From NCBI GenBank assembly GCA_022781925.1, contig JALESO010000004.1, positions 1 to 64,000 of the forward strand: DNA of 64,000 nt. Reading direction: 5' to 3'. A program made the position numbers and the translations under genes. This DNA is from Lachnospiraceae bacterium. Lineage in GTDB: Bacteria; Bacillota; Clostridia; Lachnospirales; Lachnospiraceae. The notes beneath the pieces were generated by a model that saw only the letters and a program-made list of their open reading frames with translations, was not told the origin of the DNA and did not search any database. Below are positions 8,283-16,524 of this stretch, piece by piece (within the stretch, counting starts at the first letter, position 1; each line of letters begins with the position of its first letter).

Positions 8283-8306
8283 TACTTCTTGAACATCGTT
8301 CAAGAA
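8283..8306 (+). other. Small hairpin between kdd and kamA
   Basis: ACTTCTTGAAC and GTTCAAGAAGG form a tight stem with a 3-nt loop. No T run follows directly, so it is more likely a stability or processing stem in the polycistronic RNA than a full terminator. The rest of the 150-bp gap is A-rich and ends in the GAGGAG site of kamA. Confidence 0.4.
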
Positions 8307-8393
8307 GGTTCTTCCAAAACACAATAAAAAAAGACATAAATCATTGGGGAAAATAAAACTATATTGTAAATAATCAAGAGGAGATATAAAACT

Positions 8394-9647
8394 ATGAGAA
8401 AAAGCAGAGAATTCGGGTTATTTAAAGATGTTCCAGACGAATTATGGAATGACTGGCACTGGCAGGTAAAGAACAGAGTAGAGACTGTGGAAGACCTGAA
8501 AAAATACATGACACTGACAGCTGAGGAAGAAGAGGGTGTTGCAAAATGCTTAAGCACACTGCGTATGGCAGTTACACCGTATTACTTATCTCTGATCGAT
8601 CCGAATGATCCGGAAGATCCGGTTCGTAAACAGGCGATCCCGACAGAGAAAGAGCTTCATCGTTCTTCCGCAGATCTGGAAGATCCGCTGCATGAGGATA
8701 CAGATTCTCCGGCACCTGGACTGACACACCGTTATCCGGACCGTGTTCTGTTCCTTGTAACAGATCAGTGCTCCATGTACTGCCGTCATTGTACAAGAAG
8801 ACGTTTCGCAGGACAGAAAGATGGCTCCGTACCGACCGATCAGGTAGAGCAGTGCTTAGAGTATATCCGCAATCATCCGGAAGTACGTGACGTACTGTTA
8901 TCCGGTGGTGATGCATTACTGATCAGCGATGAGAGACTTGAGTACATCATCTCCCAGTTACGTGCAATTCCTCACGTAGAGATCATCCGTATCGGATCCA
9001 GAACACCGGTTGTTATGCCACAGCGTATTACTCCGGAACTGTGCAACATGCTGAAAAAATACCATCCGATCTGGTTAAACACTCATTTCAATCATCCGCA
9101 GGAGATTACAGAAGAGTCCGCAGCTGCATGTGCAAGACTTGCTGACGCAGGTATCCCGTTAGGAAACCAGACTGTATTATTAGCAGGCGTAAATGACTGT
9201 GTACATGTAATGAAAGATCTGGTTCGTAAGTTAGTACAGATCCGTGTACGTCCTTACTACATTTACCAGTGTGACCTTTCCCTTGGATTAGAGCACTTCC
9301 GTACTCCGGTATCCAAAGGTATCGAGATCATTGAAGGTCTTCGTGGACATACATCTGGATATGCAGTACCGACATTCGTAGTAGACGCTCCTGGCGGTGG
9401 TGGAAAAACTCCGGTTATGCCGAACTACGTTATCTCCCAGACACCTGGTAAAGTTATTCTTCGTAACTACGAAGGTGTTATCACAACCTACACAGAGCCA
9501 GCTCATTATGAGCCGCATTGCACATGTGATGTATGTACCGGCAAGAGAAAAGCAAATGTTGTCGGCGTAGCAGCTCTGGAGCAGGGATTACAGATGACCA
9601 TTGAACCAGCTGATCTGGCACGTGTTCGTCGTCATACTCACAATTAA
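8394..9647 (+). CDS. kamA: Lysine 2,3-aminomutase
   Basis: A 417-residue radical SAM and PLP enzyme that converts L-lysine to L-beta-lysine, the first step of the pathway. The iron-sulfur motif CSMYCRHC (C126, C130, C133) has the CxxxCxxC spacing, followed by TRRR. The PLP-binding lysine lies in the PGGGGK segment near residue 338, and the C-terminal CTCDVCTG cysteines are the family's zinc ligands. Length equals that of characterised enzymes. The start has GAGGAG upstream. It precedes kamD and is separated from it by a hairpin. Confidence 0.96.
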   Translation: MRKSREFGLFKDVPDELWNDWHWQVKNRVETVEDLKKYMTLTAEEEEGVAKCLSTLRMAVTPYYLSLIDPNDPEDPVRKQAIPTEKELHRSSADLEDPLHEDTDSPAPGLTHRYPDRVLFLVTDQCSMYCRHCTRRRFAGQKDGSVPTDQVEQCLEYIRNHPEVRDVLLSGGDALLISDERLEYIISQLRAIPHVEIIRIGSRTPVVMPQRITPELCNMLKKYHPIWLNTHFNHPQEITEESAAACARLADAGIPLGNQTVLLAGVNDCVHVMKDLVRKLVQIRVRPYYIYQCDLSLGLEHFRTPVSKGIEIIEGLRGHTSGYAVPTFVVDAPGGGGKTPVMPNYVISQTPGKVILRNYEGVITTYTEPAHYEPHCTCDVCTGKRKANVVGVAALEQGLQMTIEPADLARVRRHTHN

Positions 9648-9683
9648 TCAGCAAAAATCATAGAACCAATCATAAATCAATGC

Positions 9684-9717
9684 AAAAGCGGGAAACCGTA
9701 AAGGTTTCCCCGCTTTT
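9684..9717 (+). terminator. Hairpin between kamA and kamD, possible partial terminator
   Basis: Arms AAAAGCGGGAAACC (9684-9697) and GGTTTCCCCGCTTTT (9703-9717) form a tight GC-rich stem with a 5-nt loop, one bulged C and a 3' TTTT. It could reduce read-through, or protect the 3' end of the kamA message, so that kamA and kamDE are made at different levels. Confidence 0.6.
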
Positions 9718-9791
9718 CACCCTAAGTACAGATGGCGTGAAAAATAGCCTGACATGTTACTTAATACCGAGATGAAAGGAGTTTTTCAAGT

Positions 9792-11345
9792 ATGAGCAAA
9801 CTTGGACTAAACCAGGAATTAATCGCAAAAGCAAGAGCAAGTGCACACAACGTTGCTGCAGATGTTCAGGCTTTTATCGATGAACATACAACAGTTACAG
9901 TAGAGAGAGCTGTTTGCCGTCTGTTAGGAATCGACGGTGTCAATGAGGTAGAAGTTCCACTTCCAAACGTAGTAGTGGATCATCTGAAAGAAAAAGGAGT
10001 GCTTTCCGGTGGTGTTGCATTCTATGTAGGAAATGCAATGGTTGCACTTGGTGCAGGACCACAGGAAATCGCTGAGAAAGTAAGCAGCGGAGAAGTAGAT
10101 CTGACAAAACTTCCGGTTGCCTCCTTAGAAGAAATCAAAGCGGCGATCTGGCCGATCGCAGAAGCTACCACAGAGAGAGTAGCAAAAAATGTAGCACAGA
10201 GAAATGCATATCTGGAAGCTTACGGCGGAGACAAAGAGGGCCCATACCTCTATCTGATCGTTGCTACCGGTAACATTTACGAAGATATCACACAGGCTGT
10301 TGCAGCTGCAAAACAGGGCGCAGACATCATCGCTGTTATCCGTACAACCGGACAGTCCCTGCTGGATTATGTACCATACGGTGCAACCACAGAAGGTTTC
10401 GGTGGTACTTATGCGACACAGGAAAACTTCCGTCTCATGAGAGCTGCCCTGGATAAAGTAGGAGAAGAAGAGAAGAGATATATCCGTCTCTGTAACTACT
10501 GTTCCGGATTATGTATGCCGGAGATCGCAGCAATGGGTGCGTTAGAGCGTCTGGACGTTATGCTGAACGATGCTTTATATGGTATCCTGTTCCGTGATAT
10601 CAACATGCAGAGAACACTGGTTGACCAGTATTTCTCACGTATCATCAATGGTTATGCAGGTGTTATCATCAATACCGGTGAGGACAACTACCTGACAACT
10701 GCAGATGCAGTAGAGGAAGCGCATACCGTACTTGCTTCCCAGTTCCTGAACGAGCAGTTCGCACTGATGGCAGGTCTGCCGGAGGAGCAGCAGGGTCTTG
10801 GACACGCATTCGAGATTTCCCCGGATGTAGAAAACGGATTCCTGTACGAGCTGGCACAGGCTGAGATGGCGAGAGAGATCTTCCCGAAAGCACCATTAAA
10901 ATACATGCCTCCGACAAAATTCATGACTGGTAATATTTTCCGTGGTCATGTACAGGATGCATTATTCAACGCAGTAACAATTATGACTGGACAAAAGATC
11001 CACCTGCTTGGTATGATGACAGAGGCGATCCACACACCGTTTATGTCTGACCGTGCACTGGCAATCGAAAACGCACAGTACATTTTCCGTACCATGAAAG
11101 ATTTCGGCGCCGAGCTTCAGTTCAAAGAGGGCGGAATCATTCAGTCCCGTGCGAACGAGGTACTCCAGAAAGCGACAGATCTGTTAGTAGAGATCGAGCA
11201 TCAGGGTATGTTCGCAACACTGGAACAGGGTATCTTCGCAGATATCAAACGTCCGAAAGATGGCGGAAAAGGTCTGGATGGCGTTGTAGTAAAAGATGAC
11301 AATTACTTCAACCCGTTCATTACTCTGATGAAAAAGGAGGTCTAA
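9792..11345 (+). CDS. kamD: Lysine 5,6-aminomutase alpha subunit
   Basis: A 517-residue alpha (large) subunit of adenosylcobalamin- and PLP-dependent lysine 5,6-aminomutase. It forms the TIM barrel over which the cofactors react and moves the terminal amino group of beta-lysine to carbon 5. The whole protein is colinear with the family (start MSKLGLNQELIAKARASAH, then a long conserved core). The start codon follows AAAGGAG. kamE starts 3 bp after its stop, so the two subunits are translationally linked. Activity should depend on the upstream cobO and kamBC products. Confidence 0.96.
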   Translation: MSKLGLNQELIAKARASAHNVAADVQAFIDEHTTVTVERAVCRLLGIDGVNEVEVPLPNVVVDHLKEKGVLSGGVAFYVGNAMVALGAGPQEIAEKVSSGEVDLTKLPVASLEEIKAAIWPIAEATTERVAKNVAQRNAYLEAYGGDKEGPYLYLIVATGNIYEDITQAVAAAKQGADIIAVIRTTGQSLLDYVPYGATTEGFGGTYATQENFRLMRAALDKVGEEEKRYIRLCNYCSGLCMPEIAAMGALERLDVMLNDALYGILFRDINMQRTLVDQYFSRIINGYAGVIINTGEDNYLTTADAVEEAHTVLASQFLNEQFALMAGLPEEQQGLGHAFEISPDVENGFLYELAQAEMAREIFPKAPLKYMPPTKFMTGNIFRGHVQDALFNAVTIMTGQKIHLLGMMTEAIHTPFMSDRALAIENAQYIFRTMKDFGAELQFKEGGIIQSRANEVLQKATDLLVEIEHQGMFATLEQGIFADIKRPKDGGKGLDGVVVKDDNYFNPFITLMKKEV

Positions 11346-11348
11346 GCG

Positions 11349-12134
11349 ATGAGTGGACTTTACAATATGAGCAAGGCAGATTTCGATACAACTCTGGATC
11401 TGACCAAAATCAAACCATACGGCGACACCATGAATGACGGTAAAATGCAGATGAGTTTTACATTACCGATCAAAGATGATGAGCGCGGAGAAGAAGCAGC
11501 AAGACAGCTTTGCAAACAGATGGGCCTGAACGATGTCAACGTAGCACATCATCATGCACTGGATACAGAATTTACATTCTATGTTTGCTACGGCAGCTGC
11601 GTTCACACAGTAAATTACACCGATATCCATGTACAGACAGTAGAAGAAGAGACCATGTCCATGGGTGAGGTGAATGAATATATCAAAGAGCACTTCGGCA
11701 GAAAGATCGTAGTGGTAGGTGCTTCCACCGGTACAGATGCTCATACCGTAGGTATCGATGCTGTTATGAACCGAAAAGGATTCGCCGGACATTATGGTCT
11801 GGAGCGTTACGAGATGATCGAGGCATATAACCTTGGTTCCCAGGTTCCGAACGAAGAATTTATTGAGAAAGCAAAAGAGTTACACGCAGATGTACTGCTG
11901 GTATCTCAGACCGTTACCCAGAAAGATGTTCATATTCAGAACCTGACAAATCTGATTGAGCTTCTCGAGGCAGAGGGACTTCGTGATAAATATATCGTAT
12001 GCTGCGGTGGTGCCCGTATTACACATGAGCTTGCAAAAGAGCTTGGTTATGATGCCGGCTTTGGCGCAGGAAAATATGCAGATGATGTTGCAACATTTGC
12101 AGTAACAGACATGGTTAAGAGAGGATTTAAATAA
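11349..12134 (+). CDS. kamE: Lysine 5,6-aminomutase beta subunit
   Basis: A 261-residue beta subunit with a C-terminal B12-binding Rossmann domain. The base-off/His-on motif DxHxxG is seen as D130-A-H132-T-V-G135. K143, just after it, matches the lysine known to hold PLP as an internal aldimine in this enzyme (Lys144 of the clostridial enzyme, one residue offset). The C-terminal GGARITHELAKELGYDAGFG segment completes the domain. It is preceded by AAGGAGG inside the kamD end. The next gene starts 3 bp after the stop, so the operon continues. Confidence 0.96.
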   Translation: MSGLYNMSKADFDTTLDLTKIKPYGDTMNDGKMQMSFTLPIKDDERGEEAARQLCKQMGLNDVNVAHHHALDTEFTFYVCYGSCVHTVNYTDIHVQTVEEETMSMGEVNEYIKEHFGRKIVVVGASTGTDAHTVGIDAVMNRKGFAGHYGLERYEMIEAYNLGSQVPNEEFIEKAKELHADVLLVSQTVTQKDVHIQNLTNLIELLEAEGLRDKYIVCCGGARITHELAKELGYDAGFGAGKYADDVATFAVTDMVKRGFK

Positions 12135-12137
12135 ATC

Positions 12138-13037
12138 ATGAACAAAGGACGACTCATGGGGTGCATGGCCCTAGTGGCCTCTGCATTCCTGTGGGCCACC
12201 GCTTACATAGCCGTAAAACAGTTGGTGGCAGAAGTGCCGCCAACGGTATTGCTGGCATTTCGATTTTCATTTGCTGCGATCATACTCGCAGTGATCTGTA
12301 TACCAAAATACAAACATTACAGCAGAGATCTCCTGTTTTCCGGAATGAAGATGGGAACTGCAATGTTTTTTGAATTCTTTTTATTTACAGTCGCACTTCA
12401 ATATACGTCGGCTTCCAAGTCGTCATTTATCATAGCATCTTATATTATCATACTTCCGATCGTGTATCTTATTATAAGAAGAAAAAAGCCGACGGGCAGT
12501 GATGTGCTTGCATCTGTAATCTGTATGGCAGGAATCTGTCTTCTTCTGGCAAATGGGCTGGACTCTTTTAACAAAGGAGATCTGCTCAGTGCCGGATGTG
12601 CACTTTCCTATGCCGTACATATCGTATACTCGTCGAAATTCAGCAAACAGTACGATGGTTGGCTGTTGAATCTGACACAGATGGGAACTGTGGCGGTGCT
12701 TGCGTGGATCGCAACACTGATCAGCGGAAGTTTTAAGGTGATCAGTACCATTTCTTTACCGTTTGGTGCATTTTTCTTCCTTGCAATCTTCTGCTCTATT
12801 ATTCCATATTTTCTGTGTCTGTACGGTATGAAGCGGGTATCCACGACAACAAGCGGTATTCTGTTATCCTTTGAGAGTGTATTCGCCACACTGCTGGCGG
12901 TGCTCATGCTGAGAGATCCGTTATACTGGCAGCTGGTTGTCGGTGGTTCTGTGATCGTAGCCTCTTCAATCATTTCCGAGTTTTTTGCCAACAGGGGAAG
13001 TAAAAAGAAGGCAGGAACTCTGGAAGAAAAGAATTAA
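12138..13037 (+). CDS. EamA/DMT-family transporter
   Basis: A 299-residue membrane protein with about ten hydrophobic helices in two EamA repeats, typical of drug/metabolite transporters that move amino acids or other small metabolites. The tail is short and lysine-rich. It starts 3 bp after kamE without a strong ribosome binding site of its own, so it is probably translated by coupling and belongs to the lysine operon. That context suggests transport of lysine or of a pathway amine, but the family is too broad to tell import from export. Confidence 0.85.
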   Translation: MNKGRLMGCMALVASAFLWATAYIAVKQLVAEVPPTVLLAFRFSFAAIILAVICIPKYKHYSRDLLFSGMKMGTAMFFEFFLFTVALQYTSASKSSFIIASYIIILPIVYLIIRRKKPTGSDVLASVICMAGICLLLANGLDSFNKGDLLSAGCALSYAVHIVYSSKFSKQYDGWLLNLTQMGTVAVLAWIATLISGSFKVISTISLPFGAFFFLAIFCSIIPYFLCLYGMKRVSTTTSGILLSFESVFATLLAVLMLRDPLYWQLVVGGSVIVASSIISEFFANRGSKKKAGTLEEKN

Positions 13038-13058
13038 AAGGGAAGATAAAAGGAAACC

Positions 13059-13985
13059 ATGAGAGTAAACGTAGTCAATGGATTTTCAGATCATCCGGAG
13101 GGTGGAAATCCGGCAGGAGTCGTATATCTGAGTGAAGAACTTTGTGCAAAAGAAAAGGGGCAGCAGCCGGAAAGTGGTGACAAAAAGCCGGAGTGTCTGA
13201 CAGATATTCAGATGCAGAAGGTTGCATCCGAATTGCATTTCTCTGAAACTGCATTTATCACTCGTCTGAATGACAGAAGTTTTGCCATTCGGTATTTTAC
13301 CCCGGCGGCGGAGGTTCCGTTGTGCGGTCATGCAACAATCGCATCTTTTTCTTATCTGTATCAGAAAGGTGTGATTGATGATGGTGTGTATGAACTGGTC
13401 ACGATGGAAGCACAGCTGACGGTGGAAGTTTCAGAGGGAATCATCTGGATGGAGATGGATGCGCCGGAGCTTCAGCAGAAACTGGAGCCGGAGATGGTGC
13501 GGCGTATCTGTGCTGCATATGAGCTGGATACAGAGGCTCTGGATGAAACATTGGAAGTCCGTATCGTGAAATCGGGTTTGCGGGATATCCATGTGTGCGT
13601 CAGAAGCAGAGAGGATCTGCTGCGGGCAGTACAGCATGAGGAAGAAATCTGCAGAATTTCAGAAGAACTGGATGTGGTAGGGGTACATATGTCCTGTCTG
13701 AATCTGCAGAATACAGAACAGATTACTGCATATTGCAGTAATTACGCACCGTTGTATGAGATTCCGGAGGAATGTGCCACCGGAACATCCAATGGAGGTC
13801 TGACGTATTATTTATATCAAAAAGGTATCATTCAGGTGGATCAGGTCAACTGTTTCCTTCAAGGAGAACACATGAACCGTCCGTCAAAAGTATATACGAA
13901 AGTACGGATGGAAGAGGGCAGACCAACGGTATGGGTTGGCGGCTGCGGAGTGATCTGCCGGGAAGGAATGGATCTGAAGGCATAA
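13059..13985 (+). CDS. PhzF-family isomerase-like protein
   Basis: A 308-residue protein of the PhzF fold (two diaminopimelate-epimerase-like halves). Family motifs are ASELHFSETAFI with the catalytic-type glutamate, PLCGHATIAS, and ECATGTSNGGLTYYL near the C-terminus. The start lies 21 bp after the DMT gene, with ggaagataaaagg upstream. It is the last gene before the strong terminator at 14007. Its role in lysine breakdown is unknown. The substrate of most PhzF homologues is also unknown. Confidence 0.88.
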   Translation: MRVNVVNGFSDHPEGGNPAGVVYLSEELCAKEKGQQPESGDKKPECLTDIQMQKVASELHFSETAFITRLNDRSFAIRYFTPAAEVPLCGHATIASFSYLYQKGVIDDGVYELVTMEAQLTVEVSEGIIWMEMDAPELQQKLEPEMVRRICAAYELDTEALDETLEVRIVKSGLRDIHVCVRSREDLLRAVQHEEEICRISEELDVVGVHMSCLNLQNTEQITAYCSNYAPLYEIPEECATGTSNGGLTYYLYQKGIIQVDQVNCFLQGEHMNRPSKVYTKVRMEEGRPTVWVGGCGVICREGMDLKA

Positions 13986-14006
13986 AGGTAAAACGTAAAA
14001 ATATTC

Positions 14007-14058
14007 AAAAGAACGTACCAGGAAAAAACAGCTAATTTTCCCTTGGTACGTTCTTTTT
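14007..14058 (+). terminator. Terminator of the lysine operon
   Basis: A perfect 14-bp inverted repeat, AAAAGAACGTACCA (14007-14020) and TGGTACGTTCTTTT (14044-14057), followed by T. It closes the kam-DMT-phzF transcription unit. Confidence 0.85.
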
Positions 14059-14061
14059 GTG

Positions 14062-14116
14062 TAAGGAAGATCTTGCTTCGCAAGCGTGCTCGGCGCAGAC
14101 AAGAAAGATGTGCAAT
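14062..14116 (+). repeat. Left arm of a 55-bp inverted repeat flanking the S8 peptidase
   Basis: Read on this strand, the 55 bases match the reverse complement of 16088-16142 at 43 positions with no gaps. The best-kept block is GTGCTCGGCGCA (14086-14097). The peptidase gene lies between the two arms. It may be one copy of a dispersed repeat, or a terminal repeat of a small mobile cassette. Confidence 0.75.
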
Positions 14117-14227
14117 ACCAGATAAATAAGGGGAAAGATACTGAGCACACTTTCTTGTATTTATATTGTGTAAAGCTGTGTAATATCAGATATGTATGAA
14201 AAGTTACGGGCACACTTTCTTGTATTT
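14110..14227 (+). repeat. Two tandem imperfect repeat units before the S8 peptidase
   Basis: Unit 1 is 14110-14162 and unit 2 is 14178-14227. Both begin GTG-AATA-CAGATA and end with the identical 18-mer GCACACTTTCTTGTATTT (14145-14162 and 14210-14227). An inverted copy of the end (ACAAGAAAGATGTGC, 14099-14113) overlaps the left arm of the 55-bp repeat. The first ATG of the downstream reading frame (14192) falls inside unit 2, which argues that it is not the real start. Confidence 0.7.
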
Positions 14228-14293
14228 GTGAGACACATTTTGGCAGATATGACATATTTTATTAAAATTGAGAAATGGATTTGGGGGCACAGC

Positions 14294-15982
14294 GTGGACG
14301 AGGATCTTTGCAAAGAAGCGGTCTACTCAAATGATTATTATGATCTGATCCTGGATTATATTGGCGGATATCCCCTGGGGGATCCGGAGTGCATCCTGCA
14401 GGTGGATGACACCTACGACATTGGCTTTTACAGCAGGGCGCGGGCACCGGAACTGAATCTGCAGGATTATCCCTATCTGACGATACCGCATTGCCTGACC
14501 CCGATGGATATGACAGCACTGGAGGTCAGCGGGATTCTGCGGCTGCAGAATCCCGCGGCGTTGGATCTGCAGGGGCAGGGGGTACTGATCGGTTTTGTAG
14601 ATACCGGGATCAATTATGAGCACCCGGCCTTTCGTAATGCGGACGGAAGCACGCGGATAATGGGCATCTGGGATCAGACCCGGATGGATGGAACGCCGCC
14701 GAGTGGAATGGTGTATGGTGCTTTCTATGGGGAAGCGGAGATCAACGCCGCGTTACAGGCGGAACATCCGGAAGAACTTGTACCGGAACGTGATGAAAAC
14801 GGGCATGGAACGTTTCTGGCAGGGGTCGCCTGCGGAAGTGCGGATGCCGGAGCAGGGTTTTCCGGAGCGGCGCCACTGGCGCATCTTGCGGTGGTAAAGT
14901 GCAAACAGGCAAAACAGTATCTGCGGGATTACTATTTTATCCCGGATGGCGTGGAGTGTTATCAGGAAAATGATGTGATGATGGGACTGACCTGGCTGAA
15001 CGATCTGGCTTATGAGCTGCGGCTGCCGCTGGTGCTCTGCATTGGGATGGGCGGCAGTCTTGGCAATCACGCAGGAGAAGAACCACTGTCGGTACAGTGT
15101 GATGAACTGGGGCGGAGACGACAGCGTGCGGTGGTGGTGGCAGCGGGAAATGAGGCGAATCAGAGACATCATGAACAGCGGAGTGTCATACAGGGGGAAG
15201 CAGAAACCATTGAGGTATCCGTGAGGGAACGTGTCAACGGTTTTCAGATGGAAGTGTGGACGATGGTTCCGGAGGTGTATCAGGTATCGGTCATCTCACC
15301 TACGGGAGAGCGTTTTCCGAAGACTGTGGTACGTCCCGGAAGCCGGCAGGAATACACCTTTTTGTTTGAACAGACTAGGCTGACGGTGGAATATACCATC
15401 GTGGGAACCAGAAACAGTATGCAGCTGATCTGTCTGCGTTTTGAAAAGCCGTTTGCCGGAATCTGGAGCGTGGAGATGCAGGCGGATCTGGCACTCAGCG
15501 GAAATGTATTCTGCTGGCTGCCGCTGTCTGCATTTTTGAGTGGTGAGGTATTTTTTCTGCGTTCCAGCCCGGATACCACGATCACCATGCCGGGGATGTC
15601 CCGGGTGGCGATCACCGCGGGGGCCTATCAGGCGGTGGGAGGCAGCATTTATCCGGATTCCGGACGGGGCTTTTCCAGTCTGGGTGCTGTGAAACCGGAT
15701 CTGATCGCACCCGGTGTAAATGTGTCGGGGCCAACGCTGCGTGACCGGTACGAACTGCGCAGCGGAACGAGCATCAGTGCAGCGCTGACTGCGGGAGCCT
15801 GTGCCCAGATGTTTCAATGGGGGATCGTGGAAAATAATATGCTGTATCTGAATACGACAGAATTGAAAAGTTTGTTGATCCGTGGCGCCGGACGGGACGA
15901 AGACCGTACTTATCCGAGCCCGGTGTATGGATATGGAACACTGAATGTGTATGATGCGTTATTGAGGTTAAGAGGAATATAA
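14294..15982 (+). CDS. S8 family serine peptidase (CspB-like)
   Basis: A subtilisin-type peptidase of the clostridial Csp-like group. Counting from the proposed GTG start at 14294, the catalytic triad is D103 (IGFVDTGI), H171 (NGHGTFLAG) and S493 (GTSISAALTAG). Between His and Ser lies the long insert, about residues 290-430, that forms a jelly-roll domain in CspB. No signal peptide is seen. The GTG follows GGGGG by 6 bp, and the protein then begins DEDLCKEAVYSND. The in-frame ATGs at 14192 and 14249 lack a ribosome binding site, and the first lies in repeat DNA. A role in germination or in surface protein processing is possible but not shown. Confidence 0.88.
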   Translation: MDEDLCKEAVYSNDYYDLILDYIGGYPLGDPECILQVDDTYDIGFYSRARAPELNLQDYPYLTIPHCLTPMDMTALEVSGILRLQNPAALDLQGQGVLIGFVDTGINYEHPAFRNADGSTRIMGIWDQTRMDGTPPSGMVYGAFYGEAEINAALQAEHPEELVPERDENGHGTFLAGVACGSADAGAGFSGAAPLAHLAVVKCKQAKQYLRDYYFIPDGVECYQENDVMMGLTWLNDLAYELRLPLVLCIGMGGSLGNHAGEEPLSVQCDELGRRRQRAVVVAAGNEANQRHHEQRSVIQGEAETIEVSVRERVNGFQMEVWTMVPEVYQVSVISPTGERFPKTVVRPGSRQEYTFLFEQTRLTVEYTIVGTRNSMQLICLRFEKPFAGIWSVEMQADLALSGNVFCWLPLSAFLSGEVFFLRSSPDTTITMPGMSRVAITAGAYQAVGGSIYPDSGRGFSSLGAVKPDLIAPGVNVSGPTLRDRYELRSGTSISAALTAGACAQMFQWGIVENNMLYLNTTELKSLLIRGAGRDEDRTYPSPVYGYGTLNVYDALLRLRGI

Positions 15983-16087
15983 AAATGCACTTCTTCAGAG
16001 CCATTCATCTCGAGTTCGCTTTGCTTCCTCTCGAAAGAAATACAAAAAAATGTGCGTAGTTATATGTTGTTTATTGAGATAAGTAAA

Positions 16088-16142
16088 ATCGCACAGTTTT
16101 TTTGAATGCGCCGAGCACAATTGCAAAGCAATAATTTCCTTA
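16088..16142 (-). repeat. Right arm of the 55-bp inverted repeat
   Basis: Its reverse complement matches 14062-14116 at 43 of 55 positions. The core TGCGCCGAGCAC lies at 16107-16118. Together the arms enclose the S8 peptidase gene and its leader. Confidence 0.75.
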
Positions 16143-16176
16143 TGTGCGAGTGTGCATGATTCGCCTGAAAGGCGTT

Positions 16177-16208
16177 ATTTTTTGCAGAAACATGTTTCTG
16201 CAAAAAAT
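16177..16208. repeat. Perfect 32-bp palindrome
   Basis: The left half ATTTTTTGCAGAAACA is followed directly by its exact reverse complement, with no spacer. It could be a protein-binding site for a dimer or a cruciform-forming end. It lies directly before the terminator at 16209. The remaining gap up to 16524 is AT-rich and shows only a weak TATACT box (16468-16473) that might serve larC. Confidence 0.75.
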
Positions 16209-16240
16209 AAAAGACAGCCAAATCCGAACGGCTGTCTTTT
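16209..16240 (+). terminator. Terminator downstream of the S8 peptidase
   Basis: Arms AAAAGACAGCC (16209-16219) and GGCTGTCTTTT (16230-16240) are perfectly complementary with a 10-nt loop, giving an A-flanked GC stem with a T-rich end. It works in either direction. Confidence 0.8.
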
Positions 16241-16524
16241 AAGGAGAAGGTATTTTTTACTATGGGGGTAGCAAAAAACTTATAATGTATTGGGGGTTTT
16301 TACAGTTATTATAATAGCAAATGTATGCGTGTAAGTGTTCACAATGATTTATAAATTTTAAATGAAAAATTATGCACTTTTTTCATTACCAGAAGGTAAT
16401 CATACTATTTTACTTGGTTATTGTGCATGGTGCATAAAAAATGTTAGCGTTTTTTCGCATTTTATCTTATACTAAGAACAGCAGAGCAAACGATAAATAA
16501 GACTGTGGAACCGAGGTTATACAA

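Noticed and set aside
14062..16142. Insertion sequence around the S8 peptidase
   Set aside because: There is no transposase, and target duplications were not evident. Only the inverted repeat is supported, so it is listed as a repeat.
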